A DNA stretch of 60,683 bases from Burkholderia sp. IMCC1007 (GTDB lineage: Bacteria; Pseudomonadota; Gammaproteobacteria; Burkholderiales; Burkholderiaceae), in the NCBI RefSeq assembly GCF_027257875.1, contig NZ_JAPVQY010000050.1:1-60683 (forward strand), read 5' to 3'. The position numbers and the translations under genes are program-made. This document shows positions 20,206 to 28,757 of the stretch, in pieces. The notes below the pieces were generated by a model. It worked only from the letters and a program-made list of their open reading frames with translations. It was not told where the DNA came from and ran no database searches. Within the stretch, counting starts at the first letter, position 1. Every line of letters begins with the position of its first letter.

Positions 20206-21088
20206 GTGTTGACTCTCGATTAGCGGCGACGAGCGCCGTGTGGATCGGGATATGCGCGGCCACTGCCTGGCTATCGGGCACGTGCGCAGCCGGCGATCGC
20301 TCATCGCATCGGAAAGCAACAGGCGGCGTCCCAGGCGCACATGTCAGATACAGCCGCTCACCGTCCGCTTCAGCGTCCATCAGGACTGAGCCGATCGAAC
20401 AACGGCCGCGAACGGAGCGCGTCGGGCAGCATCACCGACGTGTCGCCGCGGACAGAAGCGGCAACGAGCGGCATATCAGCGGTGAGCCAAGCAACGAACC
20501 TGTATGCCGCGTCGCAATTGCAATCGCATAAGCGACGACATACTCGCCGTGAACGGTCGATCGCGAATATTCGCATCGCCCAAACACGGAGTCGGGAGGC
20601 AGTAGCAACGCATGTGCCCGCCCCAGCCTTCTCCCCTTCCAGCGTCGCTGTCGCTGGTGCGCTCGGTTGCAGCCCCCAAAAAGACCATTGACTCCCTGCA
20701 CAATTTTCAGCTGGCTCAAGCACTCGCATACGGCGCGACGCCGACGCCGCGCGCTCCGGCGCTGACCTGGCGAATCGCGTCGAATGATGCGACACGCGCA
20801 GTGGTCCCGGTGTTCATGCGATCAGTGTTTCCGGGCGCTTGCGCGTTGGGGACTCGCTGCCCCTGCCCACGTGCTCCATGCCCGATTCGCTTGACGGCGC
20901 TCCAACACAGCAGGATAAGTATTCTTATCACAATGCCACGATTTTCCAATCAAACTCGAGCACACGAAAATACTGCAGAGCGATGCCCCGCTCTGCCCCT
21001 GCACGATGTCAGCCGCCCACAACGCTCCAAAACAAAAAGCGCCGCCAGACCATCGCGATAAATGCGAACGAAGCATCGCCCCACTGCC
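20206..21088. other. Gene-poor region between glgX and the OsmC-like gene
   Basis: About 880 nt, unusually long for this window. No frame has a ribosome site plus plausible composition. Seen inside: an AT-rich CTGCACAATTTTCAGC near 20695 and a perfect inverted repeat GATAAG-TATT-CTTATC at 20914-20929. Base composition is less GC-rich than neighbouring genes, suggesting decayed or foreign DNA, but no recognisable gene remnant was found. Confidence 0.4.
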
Positions 21089-21619
21089 TCACCCGTGCGT
21101 ATGCCTCAACTCCCCGTCGATACTCTGCGGAAGCCTCAACAAGTTGAAGATCGGGCAAACCGCTTCCACCGCCTGATGCAAATCGCGAATCGCCTCCGGC
21201 GCTTCCGGCGACACGATATCCAGCGTGTAGCGGATGTTGTGCGGGAACACCGGGACGTGTTCGAACCCCGGCTGCTGCGCGAGCGGATGCTGGTCGCCGG
21301 TGACCTCGACCTCGATCGAATCGATTTTCAGCCCTCGTTCCGCGGCCTGGATCAACGTGATGTGCGTGAGGCAACTGCCCAGCACGCCGAGTTGCAGCTC
21401 GGGCGACGCAGGCCCGAGGTTATAGCCGGCGAAGTCGGGCGGACTGTCACTGATCACCTGGAAGTCGCGAATCCGGATTTCCCGCACGCCGCTGCGTCCG
21501 AGTGCGCGTACGGTCGCTTTCAGCGGCGTCGCCTTGAAATCGGGATCGCTGCGGGCCGCCTGCTGCTTCGCGTGCCATGCATCGCGTTTTTGTGCGAGAT
21601 AGTCGTTCAGGGTCGTCAT
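21089..21619 (-). CDS. OsmC-family protein
   Basis: 176-residue OsmC/Ohr-superfamily protein, a thiol peroxidase fold active on organic hydroperoxides. The two redox Cys are present: LGVLGSCLTHITL near residue 90 and AVEAVCPIFNLL near residue 153. This branch is often encoded with organosulfur genes, as here. The ATG at 21619 (MTTLNDYLAQKRDAWHAKQ) begins the conserved part; no strong ribosome site is visible. It follows the flavin monooxygenase gene on the same strand, 127 nt downstream. Its role may be removal of peroxides made by uncoupled flavin monooxygenases (inference). Confidence 0.85.
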   Translation of the reverse strand: MTTLNDYLAQKRDAWHAKQQAARSDPDFKATPLKATVRALGRSGVREIRIRDFQVISDSPPDFAGYNLGPASPELQLGVLGSCLTHITLIQAAERGLKIDSIEVEVTGDQHPLAQQPGFEHVPVFPHNIRYTLDIVSPEAPEAIRDLHQAVEAVCPIFNLLRLPQSIDGELRHTHG

Positions 21620-21746
21620 GTTGGAATCGTCAGTGTGTTGAGGGCAGGCAGCGAATCGGCCGCGTGGTTGCGAAACGGCGATCATCCAGCCTGCGCAAGT
21701 GATGCAGCAGTCGCGACTGCGCGACGCGCGTGCGTGCTACGTGCGT

Positions 21747-23054
21747 TCACGCCGTCGCGGTCTCGCGCTGCAACGCCGGCAGCTCCAGATTCGCGCGGAA
21801 ATCGCCGCCGACATAGTCGGTATCGAGCAGATCGCGCCGACGCAACGCGGGAAGCAAACCGTTGAGCAGCAAATCTTCCTGATCGGGCTGACCGAGCCCG
21901 TGCAGCGACAGCACGTCGACGAGCCCCGCGCGATAGCGCGTTTCGATCGCATCGGCCAGCTGCTCCGGCGTGCCGGCGACGAACCAGTGGCCGGTCTCCT
22001 GCGCGCGGATGATCAGCTCGCGCAGCGTGAGCCGCTGGCGCGCATAGCCGACGAAGATCGCGACGCGGCCGCGCCGGCGATGCACGCTGTCGATCTCCGG
22101 CAGCAGCGATTCCGGCAACGGCTGGTCGAGCGGCAGGTCGCGCAGCTCGATGCCGCCGCCGAGCATGTCGGCAAGCTTCAACCTGCCTTGTTCGTAATCG
22201 ATGCGTTCGTGCTTGTCGCGCAGCCGCCGCGCGACGTCGGCATCGGATTCGCCGATCACCGAATGAAACGAGTTCATCACGAGCGGCAGCCGATCGCCGC
22301 GGCCGAATGCAACGGCCTGCCGGTGCAGCTCGGCGACGAACGTGCGCGCATCGTCGAGCGTCGGCTGCGACGTGTAGACGACTTCCGCATATTTCGCGCC
22401 GAGCGATACGCCGCTGGCCGACTGACCGGCCTGAAACAGCACGGGCCTGCGCTGCGATGAAGGCGGCACGTTCAGCGGCCCCTGCACCTGGAAGTGTTCG
22501 CCGTGATAGTCGATTGCACCGAGCTTGCGCGGATCGACCGACACGCCCCCCGACGGCCCGCGCCGCGTCGCGGCCGGATCGTTCGCGTCGAACAGCGCGT
22601 TGACGACTTCGACGAATTCGGCCGCACGCGCATAGCGTCGTTCCGGATCGGGCAGCGCCGCGTCGCCGAAATTCTCCTCGCCGACCGACGACGTGACCGC
22701 GTTCCATGCGGCACGGCCGCCGCTCACATGATCGAGCGTGCCGATCAGCCGCGCGAGGTTGTACGGATGGTGATACGTCGTCGACACCGTCGCGACGAGC
22801 CCGATCGCCGAGGTCGCCTGGCTCAGCGCCGCGAGCGCGACGATCGGCTCCTGGCTGCCCGTGCTGCCGGCGAGGCCGGCCGAATCGGCCTGCAGCAGGT
22901 CGGCGGTGAAAAGGCCGGTGATCTTCTCGGCTTCCGCCTTGCGCGCGAGCGCTGCCGCGCGCCGCACGCCCTGCGCGACGTCCGCATCGCCGGGCGCGTA
23001 CAGCACGCTCGCGGCCCCGACGAGCGTCTTCAGTCGTCTGCGCGCGCCGCTCAT
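21747..23054 (-). CDS. LLM-class flavin-dependent monooxygenase (NtaA/DszA-like)
   Basis: 435-residue luciferase-like monooxygenase of the NtaA/DszA branch: IVALAALSQATSAIGLVATVSTTYHHPYNLARLIGTLDHVSGGRAAWNAVTS and HYRGEHFQVQGPLNVPPS-like segment (HGEHFQVQGPLNVPPSSQRRPVLFQAG). The N-terminal part differs from the usual FLYPTGHH type (LKTLVGAASVLYAPGDADV). The ATG at 23054 has CCGGAG 7 nt upstream and is preferred over the ATG 30 nt further up. It is divergent from the second monooxygenase at 23394 across a 339-nt regulatory region. Substrate unknown; an organosulfur compound is likely from context. Confidence 0.88.
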   Translation of the reverse strand: MSGARRRLKTLVGAASVLYAPGDADVAQGVRRAAALARKAEAEKITGLFTADLLQADSAGLAGSTGSQEPIVALAALSQATSAIGLVATVSTTYHHPYNLARLIGTLDHVSGGRAAWNAVTSSVGEENFGDAALPDPERRYARAAEFVEVVNALFDANDPAATRRGPSGGVSVDPRKLGAIDYHGEHFQVQGPLNVPPSSQRRPVLFQAGQSASGVSLGAKYAEVVYTSQPTLDDARTFVAELHRQAVAFGRGDRLPLVMNSFHSVIGESDADVARRLRDKHERIDYEQGRLKLADMLGGGIELRDLPLDQPLPESLLPEIDSVHRRRGRVAIFVGYARQRLTLRELIIRAQETGHWFVAGTPEQLADAIETRYRAGLVDVLSLHGLGQPDQEDLLLNGLLPALRRRDLLDTDYVGGDFRANLELPALQRETATA

Positions 23055-23393
23055 GATGCGGCTCCGGTCGTCGCGCGACGGCATACGGTGCGCGCAGCGC
23101 GTCCTCTACCCTGGTCGTTCATCTGCATTCCTTGATATTCCGATCGGTCGGCGGACGCATGCCGGCATCGCGACGGCAAGCGCACGCGCGCGGAATCGTC
23201 CGGCATGCTCCGGCAACGCGCCACGAGGCGCGCAGCCGATGACCATAACGCAAGCCCCCCGGTCGGCCGGAACCAATATTTTCGGCTTTCGATATTCTTC
23301 TTGATTGTTTGACCGCGCGAACGGCCGCGAAAAATAATTCGTCATGCCAAACCCGTTGATCAGGCCGTTTCGACCCGCGCCGATCGCATCATC
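23055..23393. promoter_or_regulatory. Divergent promoter region of the second organosulfur cluster
   Basis: Region between divergent monooxygenase genes. An AT-rich segment at 23275-23296 holds an interrupted inverted repeat, AATAT (23275-23279) and ATATT (23292-23296), a dyad of the kind bound by LysR-type regulators such as CysB/SsuR. No regulator gene is adjacent. Assigning it to CysB-type control is inference. Confidence 0.4.
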
Positions 23394-24512
23394 ATGACGT
23401 TCGACGCCACTCGCTCCGCTTCCGCTTTGTCCGCCTTGCCGTTCCGCTTGAGCGTGCTCGACAAGAGTCCCGTGTCGCCGGGAGAAACCGCCGCCGACGC
23501 ACTGGCGCGCAGCGTATCGCTCGCGCGCTTCGCCGATGCCGCCGGCTATCACCGCTACTGGCTCGCCGAGCATCACAACACGGCCGCGCTCGCGTGCCCG
23601 TCGCCGGAGATCCTGATCGCGCACCTGCTGGCCCACACCCGGCGCATCCGCGTCGGATCGGGCGGCGTGATGCTGCAGCATTACAGTCCGTACAAGATCG
23701 CGGAAAATTTCAACCTGCTCGCGTCGCTCGCGCCGGGCCGCGTCGATCTCGGCATCGGCAAGGCACCAGGCGGCCTGCCGCTGTCGACGCGCGCGCTGCA
23801 GGCCGGCTACGATCCTGCGCGCCGCCCGTCGTTCGCAGCGCTCGCCGACGAACTGAACCGCCATCTTCAACCCACGAGCATCCTGCACGACGCAGCGGAC
23901 GACGCCGCTTCACTGCACGCGACGCCGCGCCCACCGGTGCCTGCGCAACCGTTCCTGCTCGGCGCAAGCGCCGAAAGCGCCACGCTCGCCGCGACGCTCG
24001 GGTGGGCGTTCGTCTATGCGTCGCACCTGAACGCATCGGCGACGGACCTCGAACGCGCGTTCGACACATATCGCAGCGCTTCCGGCGGCCGTACGCCGCT
24101 GCTCGCGGTGTCCGCGATCGTCGCGTCGACCCGCGATGCAGCCGCGCAACTGGCGAGCGGGCATCAGGGCTTTCGCGTGCAGGTCGGCGCCACGCCGGCC
24201 GTGAACGTCGGCAGCCTCGAACAGGCACACGCGTACATCCGTCAGGCGGGCAACGGCCCGCACCGGATCGACCCGCGCGAAACGCGAATCGTGCACGGCA
24301 CGCGCGACGACGTATTGCGCGAACTCGACGCGCTGCATCGCCGTCACGGGATCGACGAATTCGTCGTCGACACACCGCTCGCCGACGCCGCACCGCGCAT
24401 TGCGTCGCTGCGGCTGCTGGCCGGCGCATCGCCACTGAACGAACCGGATTCGCAACACGCGAGCGCGCACACGGCCGCATACCAACCGGACTACGAGGGC
24501 GCCGCGCCATGA
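23394..24512 (+). CDS. LLM-class flavin-dependent oxidoreductase (MsnO8-type)
   Basis: 372-residue luciferase-like oxidoreductase, shorter than the NtaA type. Seen: RLSVLDKSPVSPGETAADAL at the N terminus, GYHRYWLAEHHNTAALACPSPEILIAHL, IRVGSGGVMLQHYSPYKIAENFNLLASLAPGRVDLGIGKAPGG, and a C-terminal EFVVDTPL segment. This is the LLM subgroup typified by MsnO8/YhbW-like proteins. First gene of a plus-strand operon (GNAT, binding protein, two permeases, dual ATPase, monooxygenase). Its stop overlaps the GNAT start by 4 nt. Electron donor (FMNH2 or F420) cannot be told; FMN is usual in Burkholderia. Confidence 0.88.
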   Translation: MTFDATRSASALSALPFRLSVLDKSPVSPGETAADALARSVSLARFADAAGYHRYWLAEHHNTAALACPSPEILIAHLLAHTRRIRVGSGGVMLQHYSPYKIAENFNLLASLAPGRVDLGIGKAPGGLPLSTRALQAGYDPARRPSFAALADELNRHLQPTSILHDAADDAASLHATPRPPVPAQPFLLGASAESATLAATLGWAFVYASHLNASATDLERAFDTYRSASGGRTPLLAVSAIVASTRDAAAQLASGHQGFRVQVGATPAVNVGSLEQAHAYIRQAGNGPHRIDPRETRIVHGTRDDVLRELDALHRRHGIDEFVVDTPLADAAPRIASLRLLAGASPLNEPDSQHASAHTAAYQPDYEGAAP

Positions 24513-25093
24513 CCGAGACAACCGACACGATCCGCATCGCCGGCGCCGACGACGTGCCGGCGCTCTATACGTTGCTGCAGCACGCATACGCGCCGCTCGT
24601 GCCGCAGGGCGTGCACTTCACGATCACGCGTTCGCCGATCGAACGGGTCGCGCAGACCGTCGCGCGCGAAACGACGTTCGTGCTGGAGCGGACGGCACCC
24701 GACGGCCGCGCGGTGCTCGCCGCCACAATGACCGTGCGGTTTCCGTGGGTGTCCGGCGCACGCCATCGCACGCCGCATCCGTTCCTGCACTGGTTCGCGG
24801 TCGCGCCCGCATTCAAGCGGCAAGGGCTCGGACACGCGCTGCTCGAACACGTCGAGACACGGTTCCTGACCGCGCAGGTCAAGGCGCCCGCGACGTATCT
24901 CGCGACCGCGGCCCATCATCCGTGGCTGCAGTCGTACTACGAGCGCGGCGGCTACGTGCCGTTCGATCGCTCGACGAACGCGCTCGGCACGCCGCTCGTC
25001 TGGCTCAGAAAAATCCTGATCCCGGATCTCTACGAGGATCCGGCGACGGCCGACACCGCGCCGGACGGCGTGCGTATCACCGCGAACGCGTAA
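24509..25093 (+). CDS. GNAT-family N-acetyltransferase
   Basis: 194-residue acetyltransferase; the acetyl-CoA site is FAVAPAFKRQGLGHALLEHVE (R/Q-x-x-G-x-A type) and the C-terminal YYERGGYVPFDR is typical of GNAT motif B. The ATG overlaps the stop of the monooxygenase gene (ATGA), indicating coupling. In organosulfur clusters such enzymes may acetylate a cysteine-like or amine intermediate before oxidation, as in S-alkylcysteine degradation; that role is inference. Length is normal. Confidence 0.85.
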   Translation: MTETTDTIRIAGADDVPALYTLLQHAYAPLVPQGVHFTITRSPIERVAQTVARETTFVLERTAPDGRAVLAATMTVRFPWVSGARHRTPHPFLHWFAVAPAFKRQGLGHALLEHVETRFLTAQVKAPATYLATAAHHPWLQSYYERGGYVPFDRSTNALGTPLVWLRKILIPDLYEDPATADTAPDGVRITANA

Positions 25094-25159
25094 CGCGCAG
25101 GCTCATCCCGCCGCGCGCACTGCATCCCCTGCTCTCCCTCTCGTGAAAGGCTTCAACGC

Positions 25160-26800
25160 ATGACTCCCGCATTTCCGGATTCCGCTTTCCGCGCGTCGCG
25201 CCGCGCCGCATCGACCGCACTGCTGCTCGCCGTCGCAATGCCGTATGCGGCGTTCGCCGATGACACGCCCGTCCCCGGCGGCACGCTGACCTGGGGCGTC
25301 GAAACGCAGCCCCGCACGCTGAATCCGCAATTGAACGGCCAGGACAAGGTCGAGCTGTTGCTGCGCAACGCGTACGAAAGCCTGCTCGCGCGGAAGCCCG
25401 ACGGCAGCTACGTGCCGTGGCTCGCGACCGGCTACAAGGTCTCGGCCGACGGCAAGACCTATACGTTCACGCTGCGCGACGGCGTGAAGTTCACCGACGG
25501 CGCACCGTTCGACGCACAGGCCGTCGCGCGCAACTTCCTGAACGCGCGCGAACTGTCGTACTCGGCCGGCAGCCAGCTTGCACAGCTGATCTCGCACGTC
25601 GCGGACGTGAAGACGCCGGACGCGCAGACGGTCGTGATCACGCTCGACGCGCCGTATGCGCCGTTCCTGACGTTCGCCGGCCGTCTGCCGCTGCTGTCGC
25701 CCAACGCGTTCGACCGGCCGAGCCTGAAGTCGGGCGGCACGGACATCGCGGGCACCGGCCCGTTCATCCTGAAGCGCTACGTGAAAGGGCAGGAAATCGA
25801 GTTCGCGAAGAACCCCGACTATCGCTGGGCGCCACCGACGGCGGGCCATCAGGGCCCCGCGTATCTCGACCGGGTGGTCTACCGGTTCCTGCCGGAATCG
25901 TCGGTGCGCACCGGCGCACTGTTGTCGGGCCAGGTCGACGTGATCGAAGGCGTGTCCGGCAACGACGCCGCGCTGATCCGCAAGAACGCCGATTTCACGT
26001 ACCGCCGCGCGCTCAACACCGGCACGCCGTACTCGCTGTTCCTGAACGTCGACTACGGCCCGACCCGCGACGTGAAAGTACGCCGCGCGCTGCTCGAAGG
26101 GCTCGACGCGACCGGCATCGTGCAGTCGATCTACCGCGGCGAGCGCACGCGTGCGTGGGGCATCACGTCGCCGATCGATCCGCTCTACGACGCCGCCGTC
26201 GAAAAGACCTACGGCAACAATCCCAAGCTCGCGAACCAGCTGCTGGACGAGGCCGGCTGGCAAGCGCGCGACGGCAGCGGCTACCGGACCCGCAACGGCG
26301 AACGCCTGACGGTCGCGGTGATCCAGGCGCAGGCGACGGTACGCGACCAGCGCGACGTGCTGCTGCAGGCACTGCAGGCGCAAGCGCGACAACGCCTCGG
26401 CATCGACCTGAAGATTCAGTACGTCGACGACGGCACGTACGTCGAAGCGCGCAAGAGCGGCAAGTTCGGCTCGATCGCGAACTCGAACACGCCGCCCGAC
26501 GGCATCGATATCGAAGGGCACTACCTGCCGGTCGGCCACGGCGGCGCGCTGAACTACAGCCGCGCGGCGGCGCCCGAGCTGACGCGCTGGCTGCAGGCGG
26601 CCGCGCGTACGCAGAACGTCGCGCAGCGCAAGCAGCTGTATGGCGAGCTGCAGCGTTTCGCGATCAACGAGCAGGCGTACGCGGTGCCGCTGTACGAGCC
26701 CGAAGACCAGATCGCGGCCGCGAAGGCCGTTCAGGGGCTGCGCTTCCGATCGTTCGCGCAGATGCCGGAGAACCCGTACGACGTGTGGGTGAAGAAGTAA
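25160..26800 (+). CDS. ABC transporter substrate-binding protein, peptide/opine/nickel (SBP_bac_5) family
   Basis: 546-residue extracytoplasmic receptor. Signal peptide at the N terminus (RRAASTALLLAVAMPYAAFA, cleaved near residue 34). Family features: LTWGVETQPRTLNPQLNGQDKVELLLRNAYESLLARKPDGSYVPWLATGYKVSADGKTYTFTLRDGVKFTDG and the DYGPTRDVKVRRALLEGLD segment. It is followed by two permeases and a fused ATPase in the order of Dpp/Opp-type importers. Ligand is unknown; flanking flavin monooxygenases point to a sulfur-containing amine or peptide such as an alkylated cysteine (inference). Confidence 0.9.
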   Translation: MTPAFPDSAFRASRRAASTALLLAVAMPYAAFADDTPVPGGTLTWGVETQPRTLNPQLNGQDKVELLLRNAYESLLARKPDGSYVPWLATGYKVSADGKTYTFTLRDGVKFTDGAPFDAQAVARNFLNARELSYSAGSQLAQLISHVADVKTPDAQTVVITLDAPYAPFLTFAGRLPLLSPNAFDRPSLKSGGTDIAGTGPFILKRYVKGQEIEFAKNPDYRWAPPTAGHQGPAYLDRVVYRFLPESSVRTGALLSGQVDVIEGVSGNDAALIRKNADFTYRRALNTGTPYSLFLNVDYGPTRDVKVRRALLEGLDATGIVQSIYRGERTRAWGITSPIDPLYDAAVEKTYGNNPKLANQLLDEAGWQARDGSGYRTRNGERLTVAVIQAQATVRDQRDVLLQALQAQARQRLGIDLKIQYVDDGTYVEARKSGKFGSIANSNTPPDGIDIEGHYLPVGHGGALNYSRAAAPELTRWLQAAARTQNVAQRKQLYGELQRFAINEQAYAVPLYEPEDQIAAAKAVQGLRFRSFAQMPENPYDVWVKK

Positions 26801-26863
26801 GCCGGCGCGTAGCGGCCCGCTCGTCCATCGCGGTTCGCGCCGATCCGACAGGAGATTTCCCAG

Positions 26864-27874
26864 ATGAACCATTCGACCTCCGCTCCCGCCGCCGTCCCTG
26901 ACGCGCTGCCGGCTGCACCGTCGCCGGCCGCATGGCGCCGCTGGACGGGCTCGCCGGTCGTCACGCGGCTCGCCACCGGCGTGCTCGTGCTGTGGGCCGC
27001 GATCACGCTGTCGTTCGCGGCCGTGCATGTCGCGCCCGGCGACATCGTCAGCATCCTGATCGGCGAGCAGGTGAGCACGCCCGAGATCGAAGCCGCGATC
27101 CGCCGGGAATGGGGACTCGACGAACCGCTGGCGCTGCAATACGTGCACTACCTGTGGCGCGTGCTGCATGGCGACTTCGGCCGCTCGTACATCCTGAACA
27201 CCGACGTCGCGCCGCTCGTGCTCGGCCAGCTGTGGCCGACGCTGAAGCTGACGGGCGCCGCGCTCGTCGTGACGCTCGTGTTCGCGGTGGGCCTCGCGGT
27301 GCTGACGGCCGGCCGCCGCTGGGCCGGACGCGCGGCGTCCGGCGTCGAACTGCTGCTGGCGTCGACGCCGTCGTTCTGGCTCGGGATCATGCTGCTGTTC
27401 GTGTTCAGCTTCACGCTGAAGCTGTTTCCGGTCGCCGGCGATCGCGGCTTCGCGTCGCTCGTGCTGCCCGCGCTGTCGCTGGGGCTCGCGCAAGGCGCGG
27501 TGATCGGCCGCGTGCTGCGGCAAGGCATCGAGCGCGCGCTCGACGAGCCGTATGCGCTGACGGTGCGGTCGTGGGGCATCAGCGGCCTCGCGCTGCGCGT
27601 GCGCCATGCGCTGCGCCACGCGGCGCTGCCGGCCGTCACGCTCGCCGGCTGGCTCGTGGGCGGCCTGCTGAGCGGCGCCGTGATCACCGAGCAGGTGTTC
27701 GGCCGGCCGGGCCTCGGCAAGGTGACGGTCGACGCGGTGCTGTCGAAGGACATGCCGGTGGTCCTCGCGATCGCGATCCTGTCGGCCGCGATCTACGTCG
27801 CGCTCAGCACCGCCGTCGATCTGCTGTACCTGTTGATCGATCCCCGCCTGCGCGAACGCCGCGCACGGCACTGA
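26864..27874 (+). CDS. ABC transporter permease, DppB type
   Basis: 336-residue inner-membrane permease. After a polar N terminus of about 35 residues, six hydrophobic spans can be seen (VVTRLATGVLVLWAAITLSFAAVHVAPGD onwards). The DppB-type signature IRREWGLDEPLALQYVHYLWRVLHGDFGRSY is present, and the cytoplasmic loop ALPAVTLAGWLVGGLLSGAVITEQVFGRPGLG near the C terminus. An AGGAG site precedes the ATG. It follows the binding protein gene by 63 nt and precedes the second permease by 13 nt. Confidence 0.91.
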   Translation: MNHSTSAPAAVPDALPAAPSPAAWRRWTGSPVVTRLATGVLVLWAAITLSFAAVHVAPGDIVSILIGEQVSTPEIEAAIRREWGLDEPLALQYVHYLWRVLHGDFGRSYILNTDVAPLVLGQLWPTLKLTGAALVVTLVFAVGLAVLTAGRRWAGRAASGVELLLASTPSFWLGIMLLFVFSFTLKLFPVAGDRGFASLVLPALSLGLAQGAVIGRVLRQGIERALDEPYALTVRSWGISGLALRVRHALRHAALPAVTLAGWLVGGLLSGAVITEQVFGRPGLGKVTVDAVLSKDMPVVLAIAILSAAIYVALSTAVDLLYLLIDPRLRERRARH

Positions 27875-27887
27875 ACCGGAGGCACCG

Positions 27888-28757
27888 ATGTCCACTCCCG
27901 TCGACTTCGCGTTGCGCCCGCACGCGGCACGCGGCACCGCCGGCTGGCTGTACCGCCATCCGGGGCTCGCGCTCGCGGCCGTCTATCTGCTGCTGAACCT
28001 GGTCGCCGTCGTCGCGCCGGGCTGGCTCGCGCACTACGACCCGCTGGCCGCCGACCCGCTGTCCGCGCAGCTCGGCAGCAGCGCCGAGCACTGGCTCGGC
28101 ACCGACCAGCTCGGCCGCGACATCTACTCGCGCGTCGTGTACGGCGCACGCTACTCGCTGTCGATCAGCGTGGCCGCGATCGGCGTCGCGACGCTGTTCG
28201 GCACCGCGCTCGGGCTGCTCGCCGGCCTCGCGCGCGGCTGGCTCGACGAGCTGATCACGCGCTTGCTCGACGTCGTGTCCGCGTTTCCCGACCTGCTGCT
28301 CGCGCTGATGCTGATCGCGTTCACCGGCCCCGGCGCGGTGAACCTGGTGTTCGCGCTCGGCGTCGCGTCGGTGCCGCGCTTCGCGCGCGTCGTGCGTGCG
28401 CAGACCTTCGTCGTCGCGTCGTCCGGCTACGTCGAACACGCGCGCACGCTCGGCCTCGCGCCGGCGGTGCTGGTCTGGCGCCACGTGCTGCCGCACGCGA
28501 TCGCGCAGGTGCCGGTACTCGCGACGGTCGGCCTCGGCACCGCGATCATCGGCACGTCGGGGTTGAGCTTTCTCGGCATGGGGCCGCAGCCGCCTGCCGC
28601 CGAATGGGGGCTGATGCTCGCCGAGGGCCGCAACTATCTGTACAACGCGTGGTGGATCGCGGTGTGGCCCGGCCTCGCGATTACCGCGGCCGTGATCGCG
28701 GTGAATGCGCTCGGCGGCTACTGGCAGGCGCGCTTCGAGCGCCGGGAGGCGGCATGA
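27888..28757 (+). CDS. ABC transporter permease, DppC type
   Basis: 289-residue inner-membrane permease of the same importer. Typical DppC features: PGWLAHYDPLAADPLSAQLGSSAEHWLGTDQLGRDIYSRVVYGARYSL, AFPDLLLALMLIAFTGPG, and the EAA-loop HARTLGLAPAVLVWRHVLPHAIAQVPV. Six spans are expected. Its stop codon overlaps the ATPase start by 4 nt. A GGAGG-like site precedes the ATG. Confidence 0.91.
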   Translation: MSTPVDFALRPHAARGTAGWLYRHPGLALAAVYLLLNLVAVVAPGWLAHYDPLAADPLSAQLGSSAEHWLGTDQLGRDIYSRVVYGARYSLSISVAAIGVATLFGTALGLLAGLARGWLDELITRLLDVVSAFPDLLLALMLIAFTGPGAVNLVFALGVASVPRFARVVRAQTFVVASSGYVEHARTLGLAPAVLVWRHVLPHAIAQVPVLATVGLGTAIIGTSGLSFLGMGPQPPAAEWGLMLAEGRNYLYNAWWIAVWPGLAITAAVIAVNALGGYWQARFERREAA

